Part shown: positions 46,265 through 56,142 of the stretch, piece after piece | Numbering within the stretch: the stretch's first letter is position 1 | Layout: every line of letters begins with the position of its first letter | Assembly: GCF_000223985.1 (NCBI RefSeq) | Contig: NZ_AFWV01000014.1 | Coordinates: 1-64,000, forward strand | Direction of reading: 5' to 3' | From: Thiocapsa marina 5811 | GTDB taxonomy: Bacteria; Pseudomonadota; Gammaproteobacteria; Chromatiales; Chromatiaceae | DNA length: 64,000 nucleotides | Program-made: the position numbers and the translations under genes | Notes under the pieces: model-generated | Databases searched by the model: none | What the model was told of the DNA's origin: nothing | What the model saw: the letters and a program-made list of their open reading frames with translations, nothing else

Positions 46265-46352
46265 TTTAAACCGCGTTTCACCGAGCTCGAGGACATCCCC
46301 GAGGCCGAACGCAACTTGCAAATGACGCATGTCGCACTGGACGCGGTTTAAA
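46265..46352 (+). repeat. TTTAAACCGCG-family element, type B (composite right half)
   Basis: Ends TTTAAACCGCGTTTCA and GGACGCGGTTTAAA, interior ATGACGCATGTCGCACTGG. A 20-bp AT-rich linker joins it to the preceding A element, giving a 196-bp unit. It ends 3 bp before the stop codon of the Kunitz gene. Confidence 0.9.
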
Positions 46353-46355
46353 GCC

Positions 46356-46637
46356 TTACCGCTTCGCCCCGCAGAAGTCCAAACAGCGCTGTAAGGTCGA
46401 GAACGGCACCCGACCCGCACAGCCCCCGTAGGTGAATGCCTTGCAGCGGTCGTCTCGGTAATCGTAATAGAACCCGAGACGATTGGACCTGCAGGGACCG
46501 GGATCGGGTTTGACCAGGCAGGCGACGGGCAGCTCGTCGCTCGACCCTCCCGTAGGCGCTCCGCCGCAGCCCGCAAGGCCCGCGATGAGGATGACCAGCA
46601 CCGGAAGGCGAAACCGGCCCAGCCGCTCAGTCATCAT
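46356..46637 (-). CDS. Kunitz (BPTI)-domain lipoprotein
   Basis: The 93-residue product has a lipoprotein signal, MMTERLGRFRLPVLVILIAG then LAGC. The single domain contains ACLVKPDPGPCR, RCKAFTYGGCAG and RCLDFC, the full set of six Kunitz cysteines plus the FxYGGC signature. Kunitz domains typically inhibit serine proteases and are uncommon in bacteria. Its start overlaps the stop of the cupin-like gene by four bases (ATGA), so the two are coupled. A protective role against proteases is inference. Confidence 0.8.
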   Translation of the reverse strand: MMTERLGRFRLPVLVILIAGLAGCGGAPTGGSSDELPVACLVKPDPGPCRSNRLGFYYDYRDDRCKAFTYGGCAGRVPFSTLQRCLDFCGAKR

Positions 46638-47137
46638 CGAGACCGGATCCGCGCCGTCGCTCGGATTCGCGCGCCCGTCGGTGCATACTTCCACCAATCG
46701 CGATGCCGAAACTCGCTGCCATCCTTCGCCATCACCTGGACCGTCCCGCCTCGACGGAATCCCCAGCCCTTGATCCGCGGGCCATGCAGGAAGAGCGTCC
46801 AAGCGGGCACGCCTGCACGTAGGACCACGCGGTGATAATCCGAGCCGCGCAGCCGGTTGAATCGCCCCGGGCCACGAAAGTACACCCGGGTCTGCTCCGA
46901 GTCCCCTTCGAGTGCGCGAATCTCGTCATAGCCCCCCGACAGCACCAAGCTCAAGGCGTGTCCCCAGGGGTGATCGTGAAGGCCGCGATCGGGATCCGAA
47001 TCGACGAAACGGTGCAGGTAGAGATGCCAGCCGAAGGCGCCGAGGAGGTAGTAGCGCTCGAGGTAGGGTTCGCCTTGATCGCCTTCGATGAGGCGACAGG
47101 GTCGGCGCGCGCTGATCCAGTCAAGGAGTCTTTCCAT
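46634..47137 (-). CDS. cupin-like protein
   Basis: The 167-residue protein begins MERLLDWISARRPCRLIEGD and has a cupin-type metal-binding stretch, HDHPWGHALSLVLSGGYDEI, followed by HRVVLRAGVPAWTLFLHGPR. A small beta-barrel with bound metal is likely; no activity can be assigned. The start was chosen over one 22 codons upstream that lies in a repeat element. It is translationally coupled to the Kunitz lipoprotein. Confidence 0.7.
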   Translation of the reverse strand: MERLLDWISARRPCRLIEGDQGEPYLERYYLLGAFGWHLYLHRFVDSDPDRGLHDHPWGHALSLVLSGGYDEIRALEGDSEQTRVYFRGPGRFNRLRGSDYHRVVLRAGVPAWTLFLHGPRIKGWGFRRGGTVQVMAKDGSEFRHRDWWKYAPTGARIRATARIRSR

Positions 47138-47144
47138 CGGGCCC

Positions 47145-47233
47145 TTTAAACCGCGTCCGTTGCAACAGGCACTCTTCTCACGCTGACTCCGCGTCGCAAT
47201 CATTCAAAGGCGTCTCAGCAGACGCGGTTTAAA
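47145..47233. repeat. TTTAAACCGCG-family element (unclassified interior)
   Basis: Perfect inverted ends TTTAAACCGCGTC and GACGCGGTTTAAA; the interior matches neither A nor B. It lies 7 bp upstream of the cupin-like gene start codon, so that gene's leader runs through it. Confidence 0.85.
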
Positions 47234-47482
47234 GAAGGAGAAAGGTTGAAGGTGGGGCGATCCCCGTCCTATAAGGGTCAAACGACGACCTTGTGCGCCG
47301 CTGTTCGGCGCCGAAGCTCATGACGTCGTGCGTTTGGAGCGCCCGGGGTCAAGCCTCGATTATACGGCGGAGAAGGAGACTGCGTGAGCCTGCGACGCAC
47401 AGGCCGTTCCGAGAAGATCCTGCGAATCTGGTGGACGATTCCCTGACCTCGGCATCCGCAGTGCTGTTCGTGGCAAAACGCG

Positions 47483-47506
47483 AAGGGGCGACTCGAGTCG
47501 CCCCTT
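47483..47506. terminator. perfect palindrome, possible bidirectional terminator
   Basis: AAGGGGCGAC and GTCGCCCCTT flank TCGA, making a perfect 24-base palindrome. It lies about 150 bp past the rubrerythrin stop on the minus strand. T-tracts are short on both sides, so termination is plausible but unproven. Nothing recognisable lies in the rest of 47234-47574. Confidence 0.5.
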
Positions 47507-47574
47507 AAATGGCCTTGTATGCCCTTAGTTCCAGGTCGCTCGTTCTGAGCACATCAACGAACGCGCCTTCTCTC

Positions 47575-47660
47575 TAAATCACGTCCGACGCCGAGGCGCT
47601 CGGTACCCGCACCGTCGAGCGTGACGACGAGTCGACCTACCGGCGCGGGACGCGGCTTAA
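47575..47660. repeat. degenerate TTTAAACCGCG-family element
   Basis: Left end TAAATCACGTCC is degraded; right end GGGACGCGGCTTAA is clear. The right end supplies the TAA stop codon of the rubrerythrin gene (47657-47659). Confidence 0.55.
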
Positions 47661-48076
47661 GCGTCGAGGTTGTCGAGCGCCTTCTGGAAGCGGTTGGCGT
47701 GCGAGCGCTCGGCCTTTGCCAACGTCTCGAACCAATCCGCAACCTCGTCGAACCCTTCGTCGCGGGCCGTCTTGGCCATGCCGGGATACATATCGGTGTA
47801 CTCGTGGGTCTCGCCCGCGATGGCTGCACGCAGGTTGTCGCCGGTCGGACCGATCGGCATTCCGGTGGCCGGGTCGCCGACGGCTTCGAGATATTCGAGG
47901 TGGCCGTGTGCATGGCCGGTCTCGCCTTCCGCAGTGGAACGGAAGACGGCTGCCACGTCGTTGTAGCCCTCGACATCGGCCTTGGCGGCGAAGTAGAGAT
48001 AGCGGCGATTGGCCTGGGACTCGCCCGCGAAGGCCTCCTTCAAACTCTCTTCGGTTTTGCTGCCCTTGAGCTCCAT
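47657..48076 (-). CDS. rubrerythrin-like diiron protein
   Basis: The 139-residue four-helix bundle starts [20 protein letters not shown]. It carries the diiron ligands in [36 protein letters not shown] and AERSHANRF. The C-terminal rubredoxin domain of classical rubrerythrin is absent, as in sulerythrin-type proteins. Peroxide reduction is the family role, useful in an organism shifting between anoxic and oxic conditions. The stop codon is provided by a repeat element. Confidence 0.9.
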   Translation of the reverse strand: MELKGSKTEESLKEAFAGESQANRRYLYFAAKADVEGYNDVAAVFRSTAEGETGHAHGHLEYLEAVGDPATGMPIGPTGDNLRAAIAGETHEYTDMYPGMAKTARDEGFDEVADWFETLAKAERSHANRFQKALDNLDA

Positions 48077-48287
48077 GTCGGTCTCCTCACGATGGAATGA
48101 ACTGGGTTGGCTGAACCTGCACCTGAAACCTTAGTCGTCTCGACGCCGTTTCAGAAATTGTTTGTTCCAATAGCACCGATCGTCTCTTTTTATGGGCGAC
48201 GCCGCTCTTCGACAAGTCTGTGAACTGGTTCGGCGACGCCCCCGTTCACAATTGCTATACCCTAGCTTGATCAAAGAGGAGCAGACC

Positions 48288-49154
48288 ATGCCAGCGTCCA
48301 TCGGCTTACGGACATTCGAAGTCGCCCCTTCAACGACAGGCGAGGAACTCCGCTCGGGACAGGGCGAGCCACGACGGACGCTTCTGCAGTTGACAGATCC
48401 GCATCTCTTCGCAAAAGCCGACGGGCAGCTGCTCGGCGTGACCACGCGGCGCAGCTTCGAGGCCGTGTTGGAGCACGCATGCACACATTCCCCGCATGCC
48501 GATACCTTGGTCCTCACGGGCGATCTCGTTCACGACGAGTCGCGCGAAGGTTACCGCTCGCTTCGCCGGCTCCTCGATCGCACCGGATTGCCCTATTACT
48601 GCATCCCCGGCAACCACGACTCTCGGCCTCTGATGGAGGACCTGCTCGGACCCGCGGCGCTCGGCCCGGTTGCCGTGCACCGGCTCGGCAACTGGAATCT
48701 CGTCTTTCTGGATTCCACGGAGCCAGGCCAGGACGGTGGGCGAATCGGCGGGGCCCGGCTCGCAGCGCTTCGCGAGGCCTTGGCGGCGAGCCCCTCGCCC
48801 GCCGTCATCTTTCTGCATCAGCATCCGATCCCTGTACAGAGCGATTGGATGGACCGACTTTCGGTCGCGGACGGAGATGAGCTGATCGCGCTCTGCAACC
48901 GATCTCCTCGGGTCAAGGCACTGGTGTGCGGTCATATCCACCAGGAATTCGAGCAGCGCATCGACGGATACAGCGTCCTGGGAACACCCTCGACCTGCGT
49001 TCAGTTCGCGCCGCGCCGGTCCGAATTTGCGATCGATACCCGAGCCCCCGGTTACCGAGAGCTCACCCTGCATCAGAACGGCGCGCTGGAGACGCACGTC
49101 GTGCGTCTCGACGGCTATCCGGAACGCGCCCTTCGGACTGCGCGCGGATACTGA
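48288..49154 (+). CDS. cpdA: metallophosphoesterase, probable 3',5'-cAMP phosphodiesterase
   Basis: The 288-residue enzyme carries all metallophosphoesterase ligand motifs in order: LTDPHLF, TGDLVHD, PGNHDSR, FLHQHPIP and CGHIHQEFE. Length and the QLLGVTTRRSFEAVLEH opening fit CpdA, which hydrolyses cAMP to AMP. The ATG is preceded by a good ribosome-binding site (GAGGAG). Substrate assignment rests on similarity alone. Confidence 0.85.
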   Translation: MPASIGLRTFEVAPSTTGEELRSGQGEPRRTLLQLTDPHLFAKADGQLLGVTTRRSFEAVLEHACTHSPHADTLVLTGDLVHDESREGYRSLRRLLDRTGLPYYCIPGNHDSRPLMEDLLGPAALGPVAVHRLGNWNLVFLDSTEPGQDGGRIGGARLAALREALAASPSPAVIFLHQHPIPVQSDWMDRLSVADGDELIALCNRSPRVKALVCGHIHQEFEQRIDGYSVLGTPSTCVQFAPRRSEFAIDTRAPGYRELTLHQNGALETHVVRLDGYPERALRTARGY

Positions 49155-49196
49155 GGCGCGCGAGGCCCTGCCCAAGGTGACTCGCGGGACGCAGCG

Positions 49197-49487
49197 TCAG
49201 TCGATGGCGAAACTCGGATACTGCTGAAAGTCCAAAGGCTCGCAAGCAACCCCGGTGACCGCGGCGCCCGGTGGACCGGTACGCAGCCAGTCGCGCAGAT
49301 GACCCACCGCACTCGCCTCACCGCAAACCAGAAGCTCCACGCGACCGTCGGGGAGATTGCGCGCATACCCGGTCACGCCCAGGCGCATCGCCTGCTCGCG
49401 GGCCGACGCACGGAAGAACACGCCCTGCACTCGCCCGCCGACGAGGCAGCGGTAGCAGATGCGTTGCTCGCTTTGATGCTCGTCCAT
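49197..49487 (-). CDS. acyP: acylphosphatase
   Basis: Small enzyme hydrolysing acyl phosphates. The 96 residues have the signature GGRVQGVFFRASAR with the phosphate-binding loop and catalytic Arg, and YARNLPDGRVELLVCG with the catalytic Asn. The start at MDEHQSEQ was chosen over an upstream frame overlapping the next gene. Convergent with cpdA. Confidence 0.93.
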   Translation of the reverse strand: MDEHQSEQRICYRCLVGGRVQGVFFRASAREQAMRLGVTGYARNLPDGRVELLVCGEASAVGHLRDWLRTGPPGAAVTGVACEPLDFQQYPSFAID

Positions 49488-49545
49488 TCTCTGCTCCTCG
49501 GATCGCGTCCCGAAGGTCGCCCGAATCGTGGGTTGGCGTGCGGGT

Positions 49546-50103
49546 CTAGTCGGCGGCGGCTTGACGCTCGCGCTTGTAGGCCGGGAAGGTGATGTCTTTG
49601 TAGCGTTCCTGAACCACGTATTCCCCGAGCCACATGAACTCGGTCGCATCACCCGTGGCGCCGGTGTATCTGGCCACCATGTTGCCGTCAAGGTCGAAGA
49701 AGGCGAACACCGGCGTGGCGCGCACCCGATGGGTCTTCAAAGCAAAATCCTTTTGCGCCATTGCAGTACCCGCGAAATCATGGATCTCGACATCGCCCTC
49801 GATATCCACGGGAAAGATCATGAAATGCTCTTTGAAGTAGTCCTGCACATCGGGCTGGTTGAGCACCGTGGTCTTCATCCGATGGCAGAAGGGGCATTCA
49901 TCCATCTCGAACATCAGCAGAATGCCCTTCTTCCCCTCGTCTCTCGCCGTCTGGAGCTCCTCGGCAAAATCGCCGAAGGTCGGGTCGAAGAAATACTGCC
50001 CCGGATCGCGGGTTGCTGCGCCGACGGCGGCCGCGCACAGAACGAGCAGGATGAACATCAGTCGAAGCTGTTGTCGACCGATACGCGAACGCGTCTGAGC
50101 CAT
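49546..50103 (-). CDS. exported thioredoxin-fold protein (SoxW-like)
   Basis: A 185-residue protein with an N-terminal membrane/signal segment (LRLMFILLVLCAAAVGAA) and a thioredoxin fold with active-site MDECPFCHRM, the CPFC pair near 75-78. The cis-proline segment ATPVFAFFD follows. Its architecture resembles periplasmic SoxW-type thioredoxins linked to sulfur oxidation, but no sox genes are nearby. The start at MAQTRSRIG gives the signal. Confidence 0.8.
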   Translation of the reverse strand: MAQTRSRIGRQQLRLMFILLVLCAAAVGAATRDPGQYFFDPTFGDFAEELQTARDEGKKGILLMFEMDECPFCHRMKTTVLNQPDVQDYFKEHFMIFPVDIEGDVEIHDFAGTAMAQKDFALKTHRVRATPVFAFFDLDGNMVARYTGATGDATEFMWLGEYVVQERYKDITFPAYKRERQAAAD

Positions 50104-50256
50104 TCTTCTCTTGCCTCCTCGCAACGTTTCCGGCACCGGGCGAACGCCCGCGCGGGGTCGGCTGATTCTCGCCACTTCGGCCCGACAGTTCAATGCCGAT
50201 GCATCCCGGTTTCGAGCGGCCCATGTGCATCGAGAAAACATCGGCGTCGGTTGCGT

Positions 50257-50266
50257 ACGCGGTTTA
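50257..50266. repeat. solitary right end of the TTTAAACCGCG family
   Basis: ACGCGGTTTA occurs alone; no convincing left end is visible within 110 bp upstream. Possibly a decayed copy. Confidence 0.4.
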
Positions 50267-50272
50267 GACTAG

Positions 50273-50962
<690 letters not shown>

Positions 50963-50996
50963 AGCCTCTGACCAGCATCCCCGAGCAGGCGCACCC

Positions 50997-51701
50997 TTGG
51001 CCGACCATCCCGGGCAACTGCATCTGCCGATCACGCTGATCCGCGAGCCCACGCTCGCGGACTATCGCCCCGGCCCGAATGCAGAGGCGCTCGCCGCGGT
51101 CGAGGCATTGGCGAGCGGGGCGGGCGAGCCCTATGTCTTTGTGTTTGGCGGAGCATCCACGGGGAAGACCCATCTGCTGCACGGCGCCTGTCACGCGGCG
51201 ATCCAAAGGGGCCGAACGGCGCAATACATCCCGCTTTGCGAGGCGGGGCTGATGCCCTCGATCTTCGACGACCTGGAGAGCCGAGATCTCTTAGCGATCG
51301 ACGATACGCAGGCCATCGCCGGCAACGCGGAGTGGGAGGTGGGTTTGTTCGATTTGTTCAATCGAGCGCGCGCGCAGGGTTGCGCACTGCTGATCGCGGG
51401 GAGCACGGCCCCGGACGCCCTGGGACTTGGTCTGGCAGATCTCTGCTCGCGCCTGCAATGGGGGCCGCGTTACTGCCTGTTGCCGCTGAGCGACTCGGAC
51501 TGCGAGCAATTGCTCACGGATATCGCCGCAGAGCTCGGCATGCGCCTGGGACAGGAAACCGCGCGTTACATCATGAACAACTATGCACGCGATCCCGGCT
51601 CGCTGGTTGCTCTGATCGAGCGGATCGACCAAGCGAGTCTGCGCGAGCAACGCCAACCGAGCATTCCGCTGGTGCGCCGCATCATGCGCGGGGAGAGTTG
51701 A
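50997..51701 (+). CDS. hda: DnaA-related regulatory inactivator Hda
   Basis: AAA+ protein that, with the sliding clamp, converts DnaA-ATP to DnaA-ADP and prevents over-initiation. The 234 residues contain Walker A GGASTGKTHLLHG, Walker B LLAIDDTQ, sensor and AAA+ lid segments similar to DnaA domain III. The N-terminus QLHLPITL is a plausible clamp-binding motif. The most likely start is TTG (MADHPGQLHLP), giving the usual length. An ATG 49 codons upstream would add residues read from the wrbA 3' end. Confidence 0.88.
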   Translation: MADHPGQLHLPITLIREPTLADYRPGPNAEALAAVEALASGAGEPYVFVFGGASTGKTHLLHGACHAAIQRGRTAQYIPLCEAGLMPSIFDDLESRDLLAIDDTQAIAGNAEWEVGLFDLFNRARAQGCALLIAGSTAPDALGLGLADLCSRLQWGPRYCLLPLSDSDCEQLLTDIAAELGMRLGQETARYIMNNYARDPGSLVALIERIDQASLREQRQPSIPLVRRIMRGES

Positions 51702-51831
51702 ACGCCGATCGATATCCGCCCCGACCACTGGGGACACGAGGGCCGAGAAACCGAACCCCGGCGCGCGACCGACGCAACGCCCGCCGGCCGGCAGCCGATG
51801 AACCTGGAGCGCACCGGGCGGCAGACCCCGC

Positions 51832-52290
51832 TTACTCCCCGCAGATCAGACGACCGAACCTCGACCGATCGATCGTCGCCGGCTCGATGCAGACCCTCCT
51901 CAACCGCTCCACGAGCGGGCCTTGCGGATCGAAGATCAGAACCCACGACGTCGCGGCCATGCTCATGCCCTCGAAGCCATCCTCGCGACAAGCCGCGTAG
52001 ACCTGCTCGTAGAGATCGTCGCAAAAGGCCGGATCGAGGTGCTCCGAGCGATACCCGCATCGCTCGATGACCGCCTGGAGCGCCCCGGTACCGGTTGCAC
52101 CCGTGTAGGCGCTCACATCCCCGAAATCCCGCAGACCGGCGGCCTCGAGATTCGCGATCACGCGGTCACGGCAGGCATCCCAAGCCGGCCCCGACATCGC
52201 GGCGGCGCCCGGCGCAGCACCGGTTTCAAGGAGCAGAAAGAACCCCGCGGCCAGCACACCGTGAAATCGGGAGCGGAAGACACGAAACAT
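51832..52290 (-). CDS. secreted cysteine-containing protein, unknown function
   Basis: The 152-residue product has a signal peptide (MFRVFRSRFHGVLAAGFFLL..AAA). The mature part holds six cysteines: WDACRDRV, ERCGYRSE, FCDDLYEQVYAACRED, RRVCIEP and the terminal ICGE. Disulfides in the periplasm are likely. No family recognised. Its gene points away from the eut remnant. Confidence 0.7.
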   Translation of the reverse strand: MFRVFRSRFHGVLAAGFFLLLETGAAPGAAAMSGPAWDACRDRVIANLEAAGLRDFGDVSAYTGATGTGALQAVIERCGYRSEHLDPAFCDDLYEQVYAACREDGFEGMSMAATSWVLIFDPQGPLVERLRRVCIEPATIDRSRFGRLICGE

Positions 52291-52505
52291 GTTGGGCTCC
52301 TGTCCGGTCGGCGAGGGCAACGCCCTCCAGCTTGGCGATCGAGATGCACGGGGCACCGCTCACGACGAGCCCGAAGATCTCCGTATCGAGGTTGTGCGGC
52401 CGGTGTCGTTCCGGTTCTGCACGATACGCTCGAGGGCATGAATGTGTTGTCTTCAGTCTATGCCAAGACCGATGGTCCTGCAGGAGACGCTGTTTGGATC
52501 GTCTC

Positions 52506-53480
52506 GGTGTCGGCGAGGCGCTCAAGCTCATCTTCGTCATCACGGCCGTGGCCGCAACGGCCTTGCTGGTCTTCGTCATCGCGATGATTCCGCATTTCAG
52601 CATCGATAACCTCTTCGACATTGCGCCGACGGACGCCGTCGGGGCCAGCGCCTTCCTCCCCTTCGGCTACCTCGGCATCTGGGCGGCGATCCCCTTCGCG
52701 ATCTGGTTCTTCCTCGCCATCGAAGGCGTGCCCTTGGCTGCGGAGGAGACGCAGGACCCGAAGAAGAACCTGCCCAAAGGATTGATCGTCGGCATGCTGA
52801 TCCTGCTCCTGTTCGCGGCGCTGATCCTGGTCGTCGGTCCGGGCGGTGCAGGATCGTCCACACTGATGGCCTCGGGTAATCCGTTGATCGACGCACTGGA
52901 GTCCGAGACGGCGTTCGGCGGACGCACCTGGGTCAGCGGATTCATCAACCTGGTCGGTCTGGCCGGCCTGATCGCGAGCTTCTTCTCGATCATCTTCGCT
53001 TACTCGCGACAGGTCTTTGCCTTGTCCCGGGCCGGTTATCTGCCGCGTGTCTTGTCGCTCACCGGCTCGCGCAAGACCCCTTGGATCGCGCTCGTCGTGC
53101 CGGGAACACTCGGCTTTGCCCTCTCGCTCACCGGCGAGGGCGACCTGCTGATCCTGATGGCCGTCTTCGGTGCAACCATCTCCTACATCCTCATGACCGC
53201 CTCGCATATCGTGCTGCGTCGGCGCGAGCCGGATCTCGCGCGTCCTTACCGCACGCCCGGCGGCATCGTGACCTCGAGCATCGCCTTGGTGCTGGCCTGT
53301 GTCGCTTTCGTCGCCGGTTTCCTGGTGGATCCGATGGTGGTGCTCTACGCGGCGATCTTCTACGCCGTCATGGCGGCCTATTTCTTCTTCTACAGCCGTC
53401 ACCACCTGGTCGCACAGGCGCCGGAGGAGGAGTTCGAGGCGATCAAACGCGCCGAGGCCGAGCTGGCCGGCATCGCCTGA
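52506..53480 (+). pseudogene. ethanolamine permease, 5'-truncated
   Basis: From GVGEALKLIFVITAVAA onward the 324 residues match the C-terminal two thirds of an APC-family ethanolamine permease: EGVPLAAEETQDPKKNLPKG, FFSIIFAYSRQVFALSRAGY, RRREPDLARPYRTPGG. The upstream frame stays open but encodes arginine-rich sequence, not membrane helices. Roughly 130-150 N-terminal residues, including the first helices, are missing. A functional transporter is unlikely. It lies 16 bp before eutB. Confidence 0.75.
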
Positions 53481-53496
53481 GGTCCGCTGAAACACC

Positions 53497-54888
53497 ATGC
53501 CTCACTACAAGCAAGCCATCGGAACGACCACCTACCGCTTCGACGGCCTGCGTGACCTGATGGCCAAGGCATCGCCCGCGCGTTCGGGCGACGCCTTGGC
53601 CGGGGTAATCGCAGCCAACGACGCCGAGCGCGTGGCGGCCCAACTGGCGCTCTCGGAGCTCCCCTTGCGGGTATTCCTGAGCGAGTCCGTCGTGCCCTAC
53701 GAGGACGACGAGGTCACCCGCCTCATCATCGACGATCAGGACACGAGCGCCTTCGCCACGGTCGCGCATCTGACCGTCGGGGAGTTTCGCGACTGGCTCC
53801 TTTCGGAGCAAGCCGACACGGCAGCCCTGTCCGCCTTGGCCCCGGGCCTGACCCCGGAAATGGTCGCGGCGGTCAGCAAGCTCATGCGGATTCAAGATCT
53901 CGTGCTGGTCGCGCGCAAATGTCGCGTCGTCACCGCCTTTCGCAACACCATCGGGCTGCCGGGGCGCATGGCGACGCGTCTACAGCCAAACCATCCCACC
54001 GACGATCCCACGGGGATTGCCGCCGTCATCCTCGACGGGCTCTTATACGGTAACGGCGATGCGATGATCGGGATCAACCCGGCAGGCGACAACCTCGTGT
54101 CGGTCACGAGCCTGCTTCGGATGCTCGACGAGATCATCGCGCACTACCGCATCCCCACCCAATCCTGCGTGCTGACCCATGTCACGACCCAGATCCAGGC
54201 GATCGAGCAGGGCGCACCGCTGGACCTGATGTTTCAATCCATCGCCGGAACCCAGGCCGCGAATGCGAGCTTCGGCGTCACGCTGAACCTCTTGATCGAA
54301 GCGCGCGAGGCGGCCCTGTCGCTCGAGCGCGGGACGGTCGGCAACCAGGTCATGTATTTCGAGACCGGACAGGGCAGCGCCTTGTCCGCCAACGCCCATC
54401 ACCGGGTCGATCAGCAGACCCTGGAGGCCCGCGCGTACGGCCTCGCCCGCAAGCTCGATCCATTCCTGGTCAACACGGTCGTGGGCTTCATCGGACCCGA
54501 GTACCTCTTCAACGGCAAGCAGATCATTCGCGCCGGTCTAGAGGACCACTTCTGCGGCAAGTTGCTTGGCGTGCCGATGGGCTGCGACGTCTGCTACACC
54601 AATCACGCCGAGGCCGACCAGGACGACATGGACGTCCTCCTGACCCTGCTCGGCGTGGCCGGATGCAACTACATCATGGGCATCCCGGGTTCGGACGACA
54701 TCATGCTGAACTACCAGACGACCTCGTTCCACGACGCGCTCTACGTCCGTGATGTCCTGGGGCTGAGACCCGCGCCCGAGTTCGAGTCCTGGCTCGGGGA
54801 AATGGGGATCTTCGACGACGACAATCGATTGGCCGTTGCCGCGGCACTTCCCGAACCCTTCCGTCGCGCCTTGGCGCAACTGTCTTAG
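53497..54888 (+). CDS. eutB: ethanolamine ammonia-lyase large subunit
   Basis: AdoCbl-dependent enzyme subunit that, with EutC, converts ethanolamine to acetaldehyde and ammonia. The 463 residues match Eut[61 protein letters not shown], and [20 protein letters not shown] near the end. No internal frameshift is seen. It follows a truncated permease gene and precedes a frameshifted eutC, so this intact gene may lack a working partner. Confidence 0.93.
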   Translation: MPHYKQAIGTTTYRFDGLRDLMAKASPARSGDALAGVIAANDAERVAAQLALSELPLRVFLSESVVPYEDDEVTRLIIDDQDTSAFATVAHLTVGEFRDWLLSEQADTAALSALAPGLTPEMVAAVSKLMRIQDLVLVARKCRVVTAFRNTIGLPGRMATRLQPNHPTDDPTGIAAVILDGLLYGNGDAMIGINPAGDNLVSVTSLLRMLDEIIAHYRIPTQSCVLTHVTTQIQAIEQGAPLDLMFQSIAGTQAANASFGVTLNLLIEAREAALSLERGTVGNQVMYFETGQGSALSANAHHRVDQQTLEARAYGLARKLDPFLVNTVVGFIGPEYLFNGKQIIRAGLEDHFCGKLLGVPMGCDVCYTNHAEADQDDMDVLLTLLGVAGCNYIMGIPGSDDIMLNYQTTSFHDALYVRDVLGLRPAPEFESWLGEMGIFDDDNRLAVAAALPEPFRRALAQLS

Positions 54889-54896
54889 GAAAAGCC

Positions 54897-55714
54897 ATGT
54901 CGACGATCCCGAGCCCGGTCGTTCCGAACCCTTGGTCATCTCTGCGTCGCTTCACCGATGCACGCATCGCATTGGGACGTGCCGGCGGCAGTCTGCCGAC
55001 ACAGGCGCATCTCGCGTTTCAGCTGGCCCATGCGCAGGCCCGCGATGCGGTCCACCTTTGGATGCAGAGAACATCGCCGCGCACCTCGACGCACGCGGCT
55101 GGACGAGCCTGCGGCTGCGCAGCGCGGCTGCGAGTCGCTTCGAGTACCTGCAGCGTCCCGACATGGGGCGTCGGCTGGATATCGAGTCCCGTGCCTTACT
55201 CGACGATGTCGCGAGCGCGTCCGATGCCGAACCGGATGTCGTCTTCGTGATCGCCGACGGGCTCTCGGCGCGAGCGATCCACGAAAACGCCCTGCCCTTC
55301 TTGGATCGGATCATCCCGGATCTGCTCGGCGCAGGCTGGCGGGTCGGTCCCGTTCCGATCATCGAGCAGGGTCGGGTCGCGATCGGCGACGAGATCGGCG
55401 AGCGGTTGGGTGCCGAGATCCTGGTGATCTTGATCGGGGAACGACCGGGGCTGAGTTCGCCGGACAGTCTCGGGGTCTACCTGACCCATGGTCCGCACGT
55501 CGGCAAAACGGATGCGGATCGCAACTGTCTGTCCAATATCCGCTCGGCGGGCCTGGGTCACGAGGCAGCATCCTACAAACTGCGTTATCTTCTGGATGAG
55601 GCGCGACGCCGCCGAATCTCGGGCGTCTCGCTCAAAGAGGACGCATCGTCGCCGGAGCATTTGGAAAGTCACGCCGACGCCATCACCTTCCTGTTGCCGA
55701 ACACCGTACGCTAA
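54897..55714 (+). pseudogene. eutC: ethanolamine ammonia-lyase small subunit, frameshifted
   Basis: The first frame reads [20 protein letters not shown] and on to [16 protein letters not shown], matching the EutC N-terminus. The expected continuation, [20 protein letters not shown] to the end ITFLLPNTVR, is in the next frame. The switch lies at about 55055-55065 and looks like a one-base change. The gene starts 8 bp after eutB. This is a true frameshift mutation or a sequence error. Its TAA stop is the first bases of a repeat element. Confidence 0.8.
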
Positions 55715-55795
55715 ACCGCGTCCAGAGCGACATGCTCACTTTCGCGTGAGCTCGAAGTTGGGTGCATCCACCGCTCTTCGCGGAGACGCGGTTTA
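55712..55795 (-). repeat. TTTAAACCGCG-family element, type B reversed (composite)
   Basis: Left end TAAACCGCGTCC, right end GACGCGGTTTA. Read on the minus strand the interior GCATGTCGCTCTGGACGCGG matches type B. It supplies the eutC stop codon. Confidence 0.85.
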
Positions 55796-55817
55796 GAATG
55801 TTATATTTTTCAAAATC

Positions 55818-55904
55818 TTAAACCGCGCCAGCTCCGACAACGATCGGGGCCGCTGCGGCCAAGCCAATTCAACAAACTACACAGACCGCGCCGGGCGCGG
55901 TTTA
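55818..55904 (-). repeat. TTTAAACCGCG-family element, type A reversed (composite)
   Basis: Ends TTAAACCGCGCC and GGCGCGGTTTA; the interior is the reverse of type A. A 22-bp AT-rich linker separates it from the reversed B element, so the pair is the composite unit in inverse orientation (193 bp). Confidence 0.85.
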
Positions 55905-56142
55905 GAAACGACCGAACGAGGTCGCTCTACCGAGCCGAGGCGGAGTTTTCGCCGCATTGCATGCACTCGGCGCGCCGGACCGGCGTTGCGCATCCTCGCC
56001 GCGCAGGTCGGCACGCCTCGTCGTCACGTCCCGACGCGCTCGGCACGCACCCTGCCTTCCGAAGGAACCCACGCGTGCGCCTGATCTGCAGGGAGCGACA
56101 GTTCGCAGACAATCTTCCAAGCCGTATCGGACATCGACCGAC

